Source: Phycicoccus flavus (GTDB taxonomy: Bacteria > Actinomycetota > Actinomycetes > Actinomycetales > Dermatophilaceae). Taken from it: 49,070 nucleotides of DNA. A program made the position numbers and the translations under genes. The stretch covers positions 1-49,070 of the forward strand of contig NZ_SAYU02000027.1 of the NCBI RefSeq assembly GCF_004025965.2, in the 5' to 3' direction. The stretch's first letter is position 1, and the number at the start of each line of letters is the position of its first letter. Below are positions 24,674 to 31,157 of this stretch, piece after piece. The notes under the pieces were generated by a model. It was not told where the DNA came from, did not search any database, and saw only the letters and a program-made list of their open reading frames with translations.

Positions 24674-24693
24674 CCCGGCAAACTACCTTGCCG
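24665..24693. promoter_or_regulatory. Operator between XRE regulator and flavin oxidoreductase
   Basis: GTTTGCC (24665-24671) pairs with GGCAAAC (24677-24683), and CGGCAA (24676-24681) pairs with TTGCCG (24688-24693). The repeats cover the regulator's -10 (minus TAGTTT, 24680-24685) and the oxidoreductase -35 (TTGCCG), whose -10 CAGGCT follows at 24712-24717 after 18 bases. Confidence 0.6.
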
Positions 24694-24723
24694 TCCGTGC
24701 CGGGCACGGCGCAGGCTCCCGGC

Positions 24724-25716
24724 ATGAGCACCGACCACCCCGCCGCCCCGCCCGTCCCCGCTCCCCCCGTCCGCGAGGGCCGCGAGCCCGTCGACGTCCT
24801 CGTCGTCGGCGGCGGCGCCGCCGGGCTGTCCGCCGCCACCGTCCTGGCCCGCTCCCGCCGCGACGTCGTCGTCCTCGACACCGGGGCGCCGCGCAACGCC
24901 CCGGCCGACGGCGTCCACGCCTTCCTCGGCCACGACGGCCTCGCCCCGCACGACCTGCTCGAGCGGGGCCGGGCCGAGCTTCGCTCCTACGACGGGCGGG
25001 TCGTGGCCGCGGAGGCGGTCGCCGCGTCGCGGGGCGCCGACCGGGTCCTCGTCCGGGCGGCCGACGGCCGGACGTGGGCCGCGCGCCACCTCGTCGTCGC
25101 CACCGGCGCCGTCGACGTCCTGCCCGACGTCCCCGGCCTGCGCGAGCACTGGGGCCGCGGCGTCGTGCACTGTCCGTACTGCCACGGCTGGGAGGTGCGC
25201 GACACCCGCGTCGTCGTCCTCGCCACCGGTCCGGCGGCCCTGCACCAGGCGGGCCTCTTCGGGCAGCTGACCGACCGGCTCACCGTCCTGGCCCACGACC
25301 CCTCCGCCGTCGACGAGGCGGCCCGGCGCCGCCTGCGGGCGCTGGGTGTCCGGACCGTCGACGGCCCGGCGCTGCGGGTGCTCGGCGAGGACGGCGTCCT
25401 CACCGGTGTGGAGACCGCGACCGGGACCGTCCCGGCCGAGGCCGTCGTCGTCGCCTCCTTCGTCGAGCCCCGCTCCGCCCTGCTCGCCGACCTCGGGGTC
25501 CGGACCGCCGACCTCGAGACGGGCGGCACGGTCATCGCCCGGCACGTCGAGGCCGACCCGACGGGCCGGACGAGCGTCCCCCGGGTCTGGGTGGCGGGCA
25601 ACGTCGCCGGGCCGATGTCCCAGGTCGTCACGGCCGCGGCCGCGGGGACGCGCGTGGGCGCGGTCGTCAACGCCGAGCTCGTCCTCGAGGACCAGGAGGC
25701 GCGGCTGGCCGGCTGA
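24724..25716 (+). CDS. NAD(P)/FAD-dependent oxidoreductase, thioredoxin-reductase-like
   Basis: 330 residues. The FAD site is DVLVVGGGAAGLSAATVLARS (residues ~24-44). A redox-type C150-P-Y-C153 in VHCPYCHGWEVRD matches thioredoxin-reductase relatives, though the NADPH-domain glycine motif (LATGPAALHQAG) is degenerate and the final FAD motif reads VAGNVAGP rather than the usual GD. This subgroup is common in actinobacteria and the electron acceptor is unknown. A -10-like CAGGCT lies six bases before the ATG. Divergent from, and probably controlled by, the XRE-cupin regulator. Confidence 0.85.
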   Translation: MSTDHPAAPPVPAPPVREGREPVDVLVVGGGAAGLSAATVLARSRRDVVVLDTGAPRNAPADGVHAFLGHDGLAPHDLLERGRAELRSYDGRVVAAEAVAASRGADRVLVRAADGRTWAARHLVVATGAVDVLPDVPGLREHWGRGVVHCPYCHGWEVRDTRVVVLATGPAALHQAGLFGQLTDRLTVLAHDPSAVDEAARRRLRALGVRTVDGPALRVLGEDGVLTGVETATGTVPAEAVVVASFVEPRSALLADLGVRTADLETGGTVIARHVEADPTGRTSVPRVWVAGNVAGPMSQVVTAAAAGTRVGAVVNAELVLEDQEARLAG

Positions 25717-25763
25717 GCGTGTGCCCACCCGGAGGGGGCCCCGGCAGTCCGTACGCTGTGCCG

Positions 25764-26861
25764 GTGACCGAGCCGCCGACGATGACCTCCGGGTCCGTGC
25801 GTCCCTTCGCGGCCTGGCTGGTCCGGGCCGACGCCGCGGCCGACGAGGTCGCCGCGATGGCCGAGACCGCGGTGGCCGCGCGGTCCGGGCCGCGCCCGGT
25901 CCACCCCGAGGCGTTCGACCCCATGCCGGAGGCCGTCTACGTCTACCGGCAGCGGACGGCGAACGCCGACCACGTCGGGATCGTGTGCGACCTCGCGCCC
26001 GAGGTATTCGTCGCCGGCCGGGTCCTGCGCCACGAGGAGGTGCAGCCCGACCGGGTCGACGCGCTGGCGCGCTACCTGGAGTCGGTGCCGCAGCGCGTCG
26101 AGCTCGTGAGCACGATGCACCACGCCGGACCGGTGGCCGAGCAGGTGGTGGCCGAGGCCCTGGCGTCGCCGCCGCTGCTCGACGTCCCCGGCGCGGACGG
26201 GACCCGGCAGACGGTGTGGCGGGTGCCCCCGGGCGCGAGGACCGACGCGCTGTGCCGCGAGCTGGAGACGGGACTGCACTACATCGCCGACGGGCACCAC
26301 CGGGTGGCGGCCGCGCTCGAGGTGTGGGAGCACTCCGGGCGCGCCCCGGGCCACGGCGTCCTCTGCGCGGTGTACTCGCTCGGCGGGCTGCGGCTGGACT
26401 CCTTCGACCGCTGGGTCCACGGTCCGGTGGACGCGGAGCTCCTGCTCGACCTGCTGCGCCGCGCGTTCGCGGTGCGACCGGCCACCGACGCCGACGACGC
26501 CGCCCGCGACGGCAGCGCGGTCTACGTGGGAGGGCGCTGGTACGGAGCACGGTTCACCGGCGAGCGCCCGCCCGGCTCGGCGGGGCTCGACGTGTCGCTG
26601 CTCCACGCGCTCGTCCTGGACCACCTGCCGCCGCAGACCCGGGTCGAGCCGGTGCGGGAGCTCACCGAGGTGCTCGTCACGGCCTGCGACGCCAACGGCG
26701 GCGCCCTCCTCGTCCCGCCCGCTCCGGCGCTGGAGGTCGTCACGGCGATCGCCGACGCCGGTGAGGTCGTGCCCGCCAAGAGCACGTTCTTCGCGCCCAA
26801 GCCGGCGTCCGGGGTGTTCCTCCGGGCCCCGCGGGACGTCGCGACCGTCGGGACGGCCTAG
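25764..26861 (+). CDS. DUF1015 family protein
   Basis: 365 residues. VRPFAAWLVRADAADE-like start, YVYRQ, HEEVQPDR and especially YIADGHHRVAAALEVWE identify DUF1015 (related to the SerC/HTH-type Rv-conserved proteins of unknown function). AKSTFFAPKPASGVFLR closes the conserved region. TACGCT at 25752-25757 is six bases before the GTG, so a leaderless message is likely. An ATG six codons later is possible. The stop codon interlocks with that of the convergent DinB gene in a shared CTAG. Confidence 0.8.
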   Translation: MTEPPTMTSGSVRPFAAWLVRADAAADEVAAMAETAVAARSGPRPVHPEAFDPMPEAVYVYRQRTANADHVGIVCDLAPEVFVAGRVLRHEEVQPDRVDALARYLESVPQRVELVSTMHHAGPVAEQVVAEALASPPLLDVPGADGTRQTVWRVPPGARTDALCRELETGLHYIADGHHRVAAALEVWEHSGRAPGHGVLCAVYSLGGLRLDSFDRWVHGPVDAELLLDLLRRAFAVRPATDADDAARDGSAVYVGGRWYGARFTGERPPGSAGLDVSLLHALVLDHLPPQTRVEPVRELTEVLVTACDANGGALLVPPAPALEVVTAIADAGEVVPAKSTFFAPKPASGVFLRAPRDVATVGTA

Positions 26862-27448
26862 ACCCCGCGGTGGGCGTCGGCGGCGGCCTGGATCGTCGCC
26901 AGGAACCGGTCCCAGCCGGCGTCGTCGACCATGTCGTGGTCGTGGCCGGCCTGCCCGTCCAGCTGCTCCCGGAGGATCTCCAGGTGCCCGGCGTGCTGGG
27001 CGGTCTCGGCCGTGACGCGCACGACGAGGTGCCCGAAGGTCGTCCGTCGTGTAGCCTCCGGCCACCACGACGGCTCGGCCGGGTGGTCCAGCGGCAGGGC
27101 GGCGAGGCTCGCGTCGGACAGCGCCCACGCCTCGCGGTAGAGCCCGAGCACCCAGTCGCGGGTCTCGTCGGCGCGCAGCCACATGTCGCCCCCTTCCCGG
27201 ACCGACCCGTCCGCGTCCCACGGCAGGGTCGGCGCCGGGCGCCCGACGGCCTCCGACAGGTAGCCGATCTCGACGCCGGCCAGGTGCTTGACCAGGCCGA
27301 GCAGGTTCGTCCCCGTCGGCGTCAGCGGGCGCCGGGCGTCGTACTCGGGAACCCCGTCGACGGCGCGCAGCACGGCGTCGCGGGCGTCCTGGAGGTAGCG
27401 GTGCAGGTCGCTCGCGAGACCGGCCGGGACCGACGGCACCCGGGTCAC
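26858..27448 (-). CDS. DinB/DUF664 family protein
   Basis: 196 residues of four-helix DinB type: TGTNLLGLVKHLAGVEIGYL carries the first His, and VRVTAETAQHAGHLEILREQLDG the second pair, as in DUF664 metal sites. Some relatives are thiol-dependent transferases (mycothiol, bacillithiol), but function here is unknown. The GTG overlaps the upstream Lrp-type regulator's stop as GTGA, so the two are coupled. Confidence 0.82.
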   Translation of the reverse strand: MTRVPSVPAGLASDLHRYLQDARDAVLRAVDGVPEYDARRPLTPTGTNLLGLVKHLAGVEIGYLSEAVGRPAPTLPWDADGSVREGGDMWLRADETRDWVLGLYREAWALSDASLAALPLDHPAEPSWWPEATRRTTFGHLVVRVTAETAQHAGHLEILREQLDGQAGHDHDMVDDAGWDRFLATIQAAADAHRGV

Positions 27449-27867
27449 TCCCAGGGGGTCGAGAGGACCACGGTCGTGCGCGTCGAGACGTGTGCGGCGC
27501 CCCGGATCCGGCCGATGAGCTCCTCGAGGTCGGTCGGCGTCGCCACGCGGATCTTGAGGATGTAGCTCTCGTCCCCGGCCACCGAGTGGCACTCCTCGAT
27601 CTGGGGGATGTCCTGGAGCCGCTGCGGGATGTCGTCCGGCGCACCGGGGTCCAGCGGCGTGACGGACATGAACGCGGTCAGCTGTCGCCCCAGCGCCCGG
27701 TGGTCGACCTTGGCGGTGTAGCCGCGCACGACCCCGCGCTCCTCCAGCCGGCGCACCCGCTGGTGCACCGCGGACGTCGACATGCCCAGCGCCTTGCCGA
27801 GATCCGTGTAGCTCATCCGCCCGTCCTCGGTGAGGAGGTCGACGATCCGCCGGTCGAGGTCTTCCAC
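27445..27867 (-). CDS. Lrp/AsnC family transcriptional regulator
   Basis: 140 residues. An N-terminal HTH (LDRRIVDLLTEDGRMSYTDL and STSAVHQRVRRLEERGVV) is joined to an AsnC ligand-binding (RAM) domain, with the effector-contact stretch ECHSVAGDESYILKIRVAT. It would respond to an amino acid or similar ligand. A TACGCT box seven bases upstream of the GTG predicts a leaderless message, which continues into the DinB gene. It is not adjacent to the kam genes, but a role in their control cannot be excluded. Confidence 0.9.
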   Translation of the reverse strand: MEDLDRRIVDLLTEDGRMSYTDLGKALGMSTSAVHQRVRRLEERGVVRGYTAKVDHRALGRQLTAFMSVTPLDPGAPDDIPQRLQDIPQIEECHSVAGDESYILKIRVATPTDLEELIGRIRGAAHVSTRTTVVLSTPWE

Positions 27868-27941
27868 GCGCGTCAGCGTAGTGCGCGGTGGGAGCGGCGC
27901 ACAGGAGCACGCCACGAGCGGGACCGGCCTCGCGCACCGAC

Positions 27942-27972
27942 TTGACCTCAGGTGCGCTGGAGGTGTTCGACT
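27942..27972 (+). promoter_or_regulatory. MerR/SoxR-type promoter with 19-bp spacer
   Basis: -35 TTGACC (27942-27947), a 19-bp spacer and -10-like TCGACT (27967-27972). The spacer holds a dyad ACCTC-N10-GAGGT (27945-27964). The long spacer and the central dyad are the hallmark of MerR-family activation. Confidence 0.55.
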
Positions 27973-27978
27973 CGGCTC

Positions 27979-28353
27979 ATGGACGTCACCGACCTGCGCC
28001 CCACCGGGTCCTGCGAGCTGACGACGACCGGCCGCCGCTCGGGAGCCGGGCGCCGCATCGAGATCTGGTACGTCGTCGTGGACGGCGAGGTCGTCGTCAC
28101 CGGCACCCCGGGCCGCCGCGACTGGCTCGCGAACCTGCGCGCCGACCCCCGGGCCCGCCTGCACCTGACCGGGCCCGAGCGCGACGTCGACGTCGTCGCC
28201 ACCGAGGTCACCGACCCGGCCGCGCGTCGGGCCCTGGTCCGCGAGATCTGGCGGGTCCAGCCGTGGTACTCCCGGCAGGGGCACTCCCTGGACTCCTGGG
28301 TCGCCCGGGCACCGATCGTGACCCTGCGCCGGGCGGAGTCCCGCGCCGCCTGA
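27979..28353 (+). CDS. Deazaflavin-dependent nitroreductase-like protein (DDN/DUF385 family)
   Basis: 124 residues of split-barrel fold: ELTTTGRRSGAGRRIEIWYVV, VVVTGTPGRRDWLANLRADPRARLHL and a C-terminal ARAPIVTLRR match the F420H2-dependent DDN group. Activity on quinones or nitro compounds is known in mycobacterial members; here it is inference. The ATG lies six bases after a TCGACT box within a MerR-type promoter, suggesting induction by a redox or toxic signal. A perfect hairpin (28362-28378) follows. Confidence 0.8.
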   Translation: MDVTDLRPTGSCELTTTGRRSGAGRRIEIWYVVVDGEVVVTGTPGRRDWLANLRADPRARLHLTGPERDVDVVATEVTDPAARRALVREIWRVQPWYSRQGHSLDSWVARAPIVTLRRAESRAA

Positions 28354-28361
28354 CCGCCGGT

Positions 28362-28378
28362 CGGCCCCGCCGGGGCCG
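28362..28378. terminator. Terminator hairpin after the DDN-like gene
   Basis: CGGCCCC pairs perfectly with GGGGCCG around a GCC loop, nine bases after the stop. Confidence 0.55.
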
Positions 28379-28411
28379 CGAACGCGCAGGTGAGGGCGCA
28401 CAATGGTCCCG

Positions 28412-29086
28412 GTGAGCGACGAGGGCCTGCGCCAGGCGGTGGCGGCGAGCCGTGCCTGGTACGACGACGTCTTCGGGCTCCACGGGACCGACACCGGTTG
28501 CGACGGGGCCCTGTGGTGGGCGGAGGGCCCGCCGCCGCGGTGGCACTCGGCCGTGAAGACCCTGGTGCCGACCACGGACCCCGCCGGCGTCCTGGCGCGG
28601 ATGGAGCCGCACCCCTCCGGCTCGGTCGCCGACGGCTTCGCTCTCCTCGACCTCGCTCCGCACGGCTTCGACGTCCTCTTCACCGCCACCTGGCTGCGCC
28701 ACGACCCGGTGCCGGCGGCGGACCCGCCGCCGGGATGGAGCCGGGTGGCCGACGACGCGCTCATGCGCCGGTGGAACGTGCAGCACGACACGGTGGGCGT
28801 GCTGCCCGACGACCTGTGGGCGCACCCCCGCTTCCGGGTGCTGGTCCGCAGCGAGGGTGAGGACCTGCTGGCCGGCACCGTGCTGCACGACGCGGCGCCG
28901 GTGCTCGGCCTGTCGAACTCCTGGACCGCCGACGGGGCACCGCCGGACCCCGGCGAGCTGTTGGCCCTCGCCGCCGCCGCGGCTCCCAGCCGGGCCGTCG
29001 TCGACCACGCCGTCGGCGCCGACCTGGACGCCATGCTCGCCGGGGGCTTCGAGCCCCTCGGACCCCTGCGCGTCTGGGTCCGCTGA
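28412..29086 (+). CDS. Hypothetical protein, weak GNAT-like character
   Basis: 224 residues with no family that I recognise confidently. The C-terminal half (EGEDLLAGTVLHDAAPVLGLSNSW, then AVDHAVGADLDAMLAGGFEPLGPLRVWV) resembles a degenerate acetyltransferase fold. I prefer the GTG because a CACAAT box (28399-28404) lies seven bases upstream; an ATG nine bases earlier overlaps that box. It stands alone between two terminators. Confidence 0.65.
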   Translation: MSDEGLRQAVAASRAWYDDVFGLHGTDTGCDGALWWAEGPPPRWHSAVKTLVPTTDPAGVLARMEPHPSGSVADGFALLDLAPHGFDVLFTATWLRHDPVPAADPPPGWSRVADDALMRRWNVQHDTVGVLPDDLWAHPRFRVLVRSEGEDLLAGTVLHDAAPVLGLSNSWTADGAPPDPGELLALAAAAAPSRAVVDHAVGADLDAMLAGGFEPLGPLRVWVR

Positions 29087-29115
29087 CCGTCCCGTTCCGC
29101 GCGGCCCGGTGGTCC

Positions 29116-29138
29116 CCGGCGCCGTCGACCAGCGCCGG
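29116..29138 (+). terminator. Probable terminator after the hypothetical gene
   Basis: CCGGCGC (29116-29122) pairs with GCGCCGG (29132-29138), followed by TCTTCCT. Confidence 0.45.
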
Positions 29139-29225
29139 TCTTCCTGCCCGGTGACCCGGCAGTTGCACCGCCCGTCCGCATCATCCGCGGTGGGTGACGG
29201 TGACGGTCCGCGTACGCTCGCGCCC

Positions 29226-30170
29226 ATGGCGCCCGACCCCAGCCGTCCGCACAAGCTGCTCTTGCTCGACTCCGCGTCGCTGTACTTCCGGGCGTTCTAC
29301 GGGGTGCCGGACCAGCGCACGAACGACTCCGAGCCGCCGGTCAACGCGCTGCGCGGGTTCCTCGACATGATCTCGACGCTCGTCACCGCGCACTCCCCCA
29401 CCCACCTCGTCGCCTGCTGGGACGACGACTGGCGCCCGCAGTGGCGCGTCGACCTCGTCCCCACGTACAAGACGCACCGGCTCACCGAGGGCTCGGACAC
29501 CGCCGAGGAGAGCCCCGACGACCTCACCCCGCAGGTGCCGGTGATCCGCGAGGCGCTGGCCGCGGTCGGCATCGCCCGCATCGGGGTGCCGGAGTGCGAG
29601 GCCGACGACGTCATCGGCACGCTGGCCACCCGTCACCACGGCGTCATGCCGGTCGACGTCGTCACCGGCGACCGCGACCTGCTGCAGCTCGTCGACGACG
29701 AGCACGAGGTGCGCGTCCTCTACACCGGCAAGGGTGGGGTCCGCGAGCCCGACGTGTTCACCGCCGCCGCCCTGGCCGAGAAGTACGGGGTCCCCACCGG
29801 CGACGCCTATCTCGACATGTCGGTCCTGCGCGGCGACACCAGCGACGGCCTTCCCGGTGTCAAGGGCATCGGCGACAAGACCGCGGCCGCGCTCATCGCC
29901 GAGTACGGCTCGCTCGCCGGGCTCCGGACGGCCGTGGACGACGGCGACCCGGCCATCAAGGGCGCCCGCCGGGCCAACCTCGAGGCCGCCGCCGACTACC
30001 TGGACGTCGCCCCGCGCGTCGTGCGCGTCGTGCGCGACGCCGACGTGCCCGACGCCGACCTGGCCCTCCCGGCGGAGGTCGCCGACCGCCTGGCCCTCGA
30101 CGAGCTCGCCGCGCGCTACGGCATCGAGAACCCGGTGGGGCGGCTGCTCACGGCACTGGGTCTTGACTGA
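29226..30170 (+). CDS. 5'-3' exonuclease (Pol I N-terminal/FEN-like)
   Basis: 314 residues equal to a stand-alone Pol I 5'-nuclease domain: LLLLDSASLYFRAFYGVP (metal Asp), VACWDDDWRPQWR, CEADDVIGTLA, DVVTGDRDLLQLVDD and the helix-hairpin-helix GLPGVKGIGDKTAAALI (~residues 213-230). Such enzymes remove RNA primers or flaps. A TACGCT box seven bases before the ATG predicts a leaderless mRNA. Its 3' end overlaps the convergent AraC gene by 23 bases. Confidence 0.9.
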   Translation: MAPDPSRPHKLLLLDSASLYFRAFYGVPDQRTNDSEPPVNALRGFLDMISTLVTAHSPTHLVACWDDDWRPQWRVDLVPTYKTHRLTEGSDTAEESPDDLTPQVPVIREALAAVGIARIGVPECEADDVIGTLATRHHGVMPVDVVTGDRDLLQLVDDEHEVRVLYTGKGGVREPDVFTAAALAEKYGVPTGDAYLDMSVLRGDTSDGLPGVKGIGDKTAAALIAEYGSLAGLRTAVDDGDPAIKGARRANLEAAADYLDVAPRVVRVVRDADVPDADLALPAEVADRLALDELAARYGIENPVGRLLTALGLD

Positions 30171-30597
30171 CCGGAGCCGCGTCGGTCGCCCCGCCCCGCT
30201 CCCCCGCCGGCCGGGTCCACCGCATCCGGAAGGCGGTGGGGACGAAGGCCGTCGCCGGGTCCGACCCGGCCCGGAAGACGCTCGGCGAGACCCCGACCAC
30301 CTCCGAGAACGTCCGGCTGAAGGTGCCGAGGCTCGAGAACCCGACGGCCATGCAGACGTCGGTCACCGGGGTGTCGGTCGTCCGCAGCAGCGTCATGGCC
30401 CGCTCGATGCGCCGCCGCTGCAGGTAGCGGTGCGGGGTCTCGCCGAAGGTCCGCGCGAACTCGCGGATGAAGTGCGACCGTCCCATGAGCGCGATCGCGG
30501 CCAGCGCGTCGACGTCCAGGTCCTCGGTGCTGCGCCGGTCGATGGCGTCCCGGGCCCGCAGCAGCCGGCGGTTCCGGTCCTCCTGCGCGGCGCCCAC
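30148..30597 (-). CDS. AraC family transcriptional regulator (DNA-binding domain only)
   Basis: 149 residues containing the two HTH motifs of AraC: LAAIALMGRSHFIREFARTFGETPHRYLQRRRIERAM and VCMAVGFSSLGTFSRTFSEVVGVSPSVFR. There is no N-terminal ligand domain, so it is SoxS-like. It is divergent from a VOC protein gene 122 bp away, a common AraC-VOC pair. The GTG start is supported by TACGGT six bases upstream (leaderless). Confidence 0.88.
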   Translation of the reverse strand: MGAAQEDRNRRLLRARDAIDRRSTEDLDVDALAAIALMGRSHFIREFARTFGETPHRYLQRRRIERAMTLLRTTDTPVTDVCMAVGFSSLGTFSRTFSEVVGVSPSVFRAGSDPATAFVPTAFRMRWTRPAGERGGATDAAPVSQDPVP

Positions 30598-30719
30598 GCG
30601 TCCACCGTAGGACCCCGGCCGCCGCGGACCGCACTTTCGGAGAAGCGCACGGGACCCGGGTCGCCCTAGCGTCGTTTCCGAACCCGCCGCCGACGGCGGC
30701 CCGACCGGAAGGACCCCCC

Positions 30720-31130
30720 GTGCTGACCCGCAACAACATCTCCTCGATCTTCGTCCTCGACCAGGACGAGGCCCTGCGCTTCTACACCGAGGTCCTCGGC
30801 CTCGAGGTCGAGCAGGACATGGACTTCGGCCCGATGCGCTGGCTCACCGTCCGCGTGCCCGGCGACCCGAAGTCGATCCTCCTCGAGAAGCCGGGCGTGC
30901 CGGCGCACGACGAGGACACCGCCGAGCAGATCCGGGCCCTGGTGACCAAGGGCGCCGGAGGTGGCTGGCTCGCGTTCACCACCGACGACGTCGAGGGCAT
31001 GTTCGCGCAGGTGACCGCGGCCGGAGCCGACGTCACCCAGGAGATCGTCGAGCAGCCCTACGGCCGCGACTTCGCGATCCGCGACCCCTTCGGCAACCAC
31101 ATCCGGATCGGCGAGGTCCACGGCGGCTGA
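30720..31130 (+). CDS. Glyoxalase/VOC superfamily protein
   Basis: 136 residues with two VOC beta-alpha-beta modules: SIFVLDQDEALRFYTEVLGLEVE and a second half ending RDFAIRDPFGNHIRIGEVHGG. Metal ligands in the expected strands suggest a dioxygenase, glyoxalase or antibiotic-binding role; the substrate is unknown. GGAAGGA lies upstream of the GTG. The divergent AraC regulator probably controls it. Confidence 0.85.
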   Translation: MLTRNNISSIFVLDQDEALRFYTEVLGLEVEQDMDFGPMRWLTVRVPGDPKSILLEKPGVPAHDEDTAEQIRALVTKGAGGGWLAFTTDDVEGMFAQVTAAGADVTQEIVEQPYGRDFAIRDPFGNHIRIGEVHGG

Positions 31131-31131
31131 C

Positions 31132-31148
31132 GCCGGGGACGCCCCGGC
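31132..31148. terminator. Bidirectional terminator hairpin
   Basis: GCCGGGG pairs perfectly with CCCCGGC around ACG, between the convergent VOC and helY genes. Confidence 0.6.
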
Positions 31149-31157
31149 CGGCGCCGC

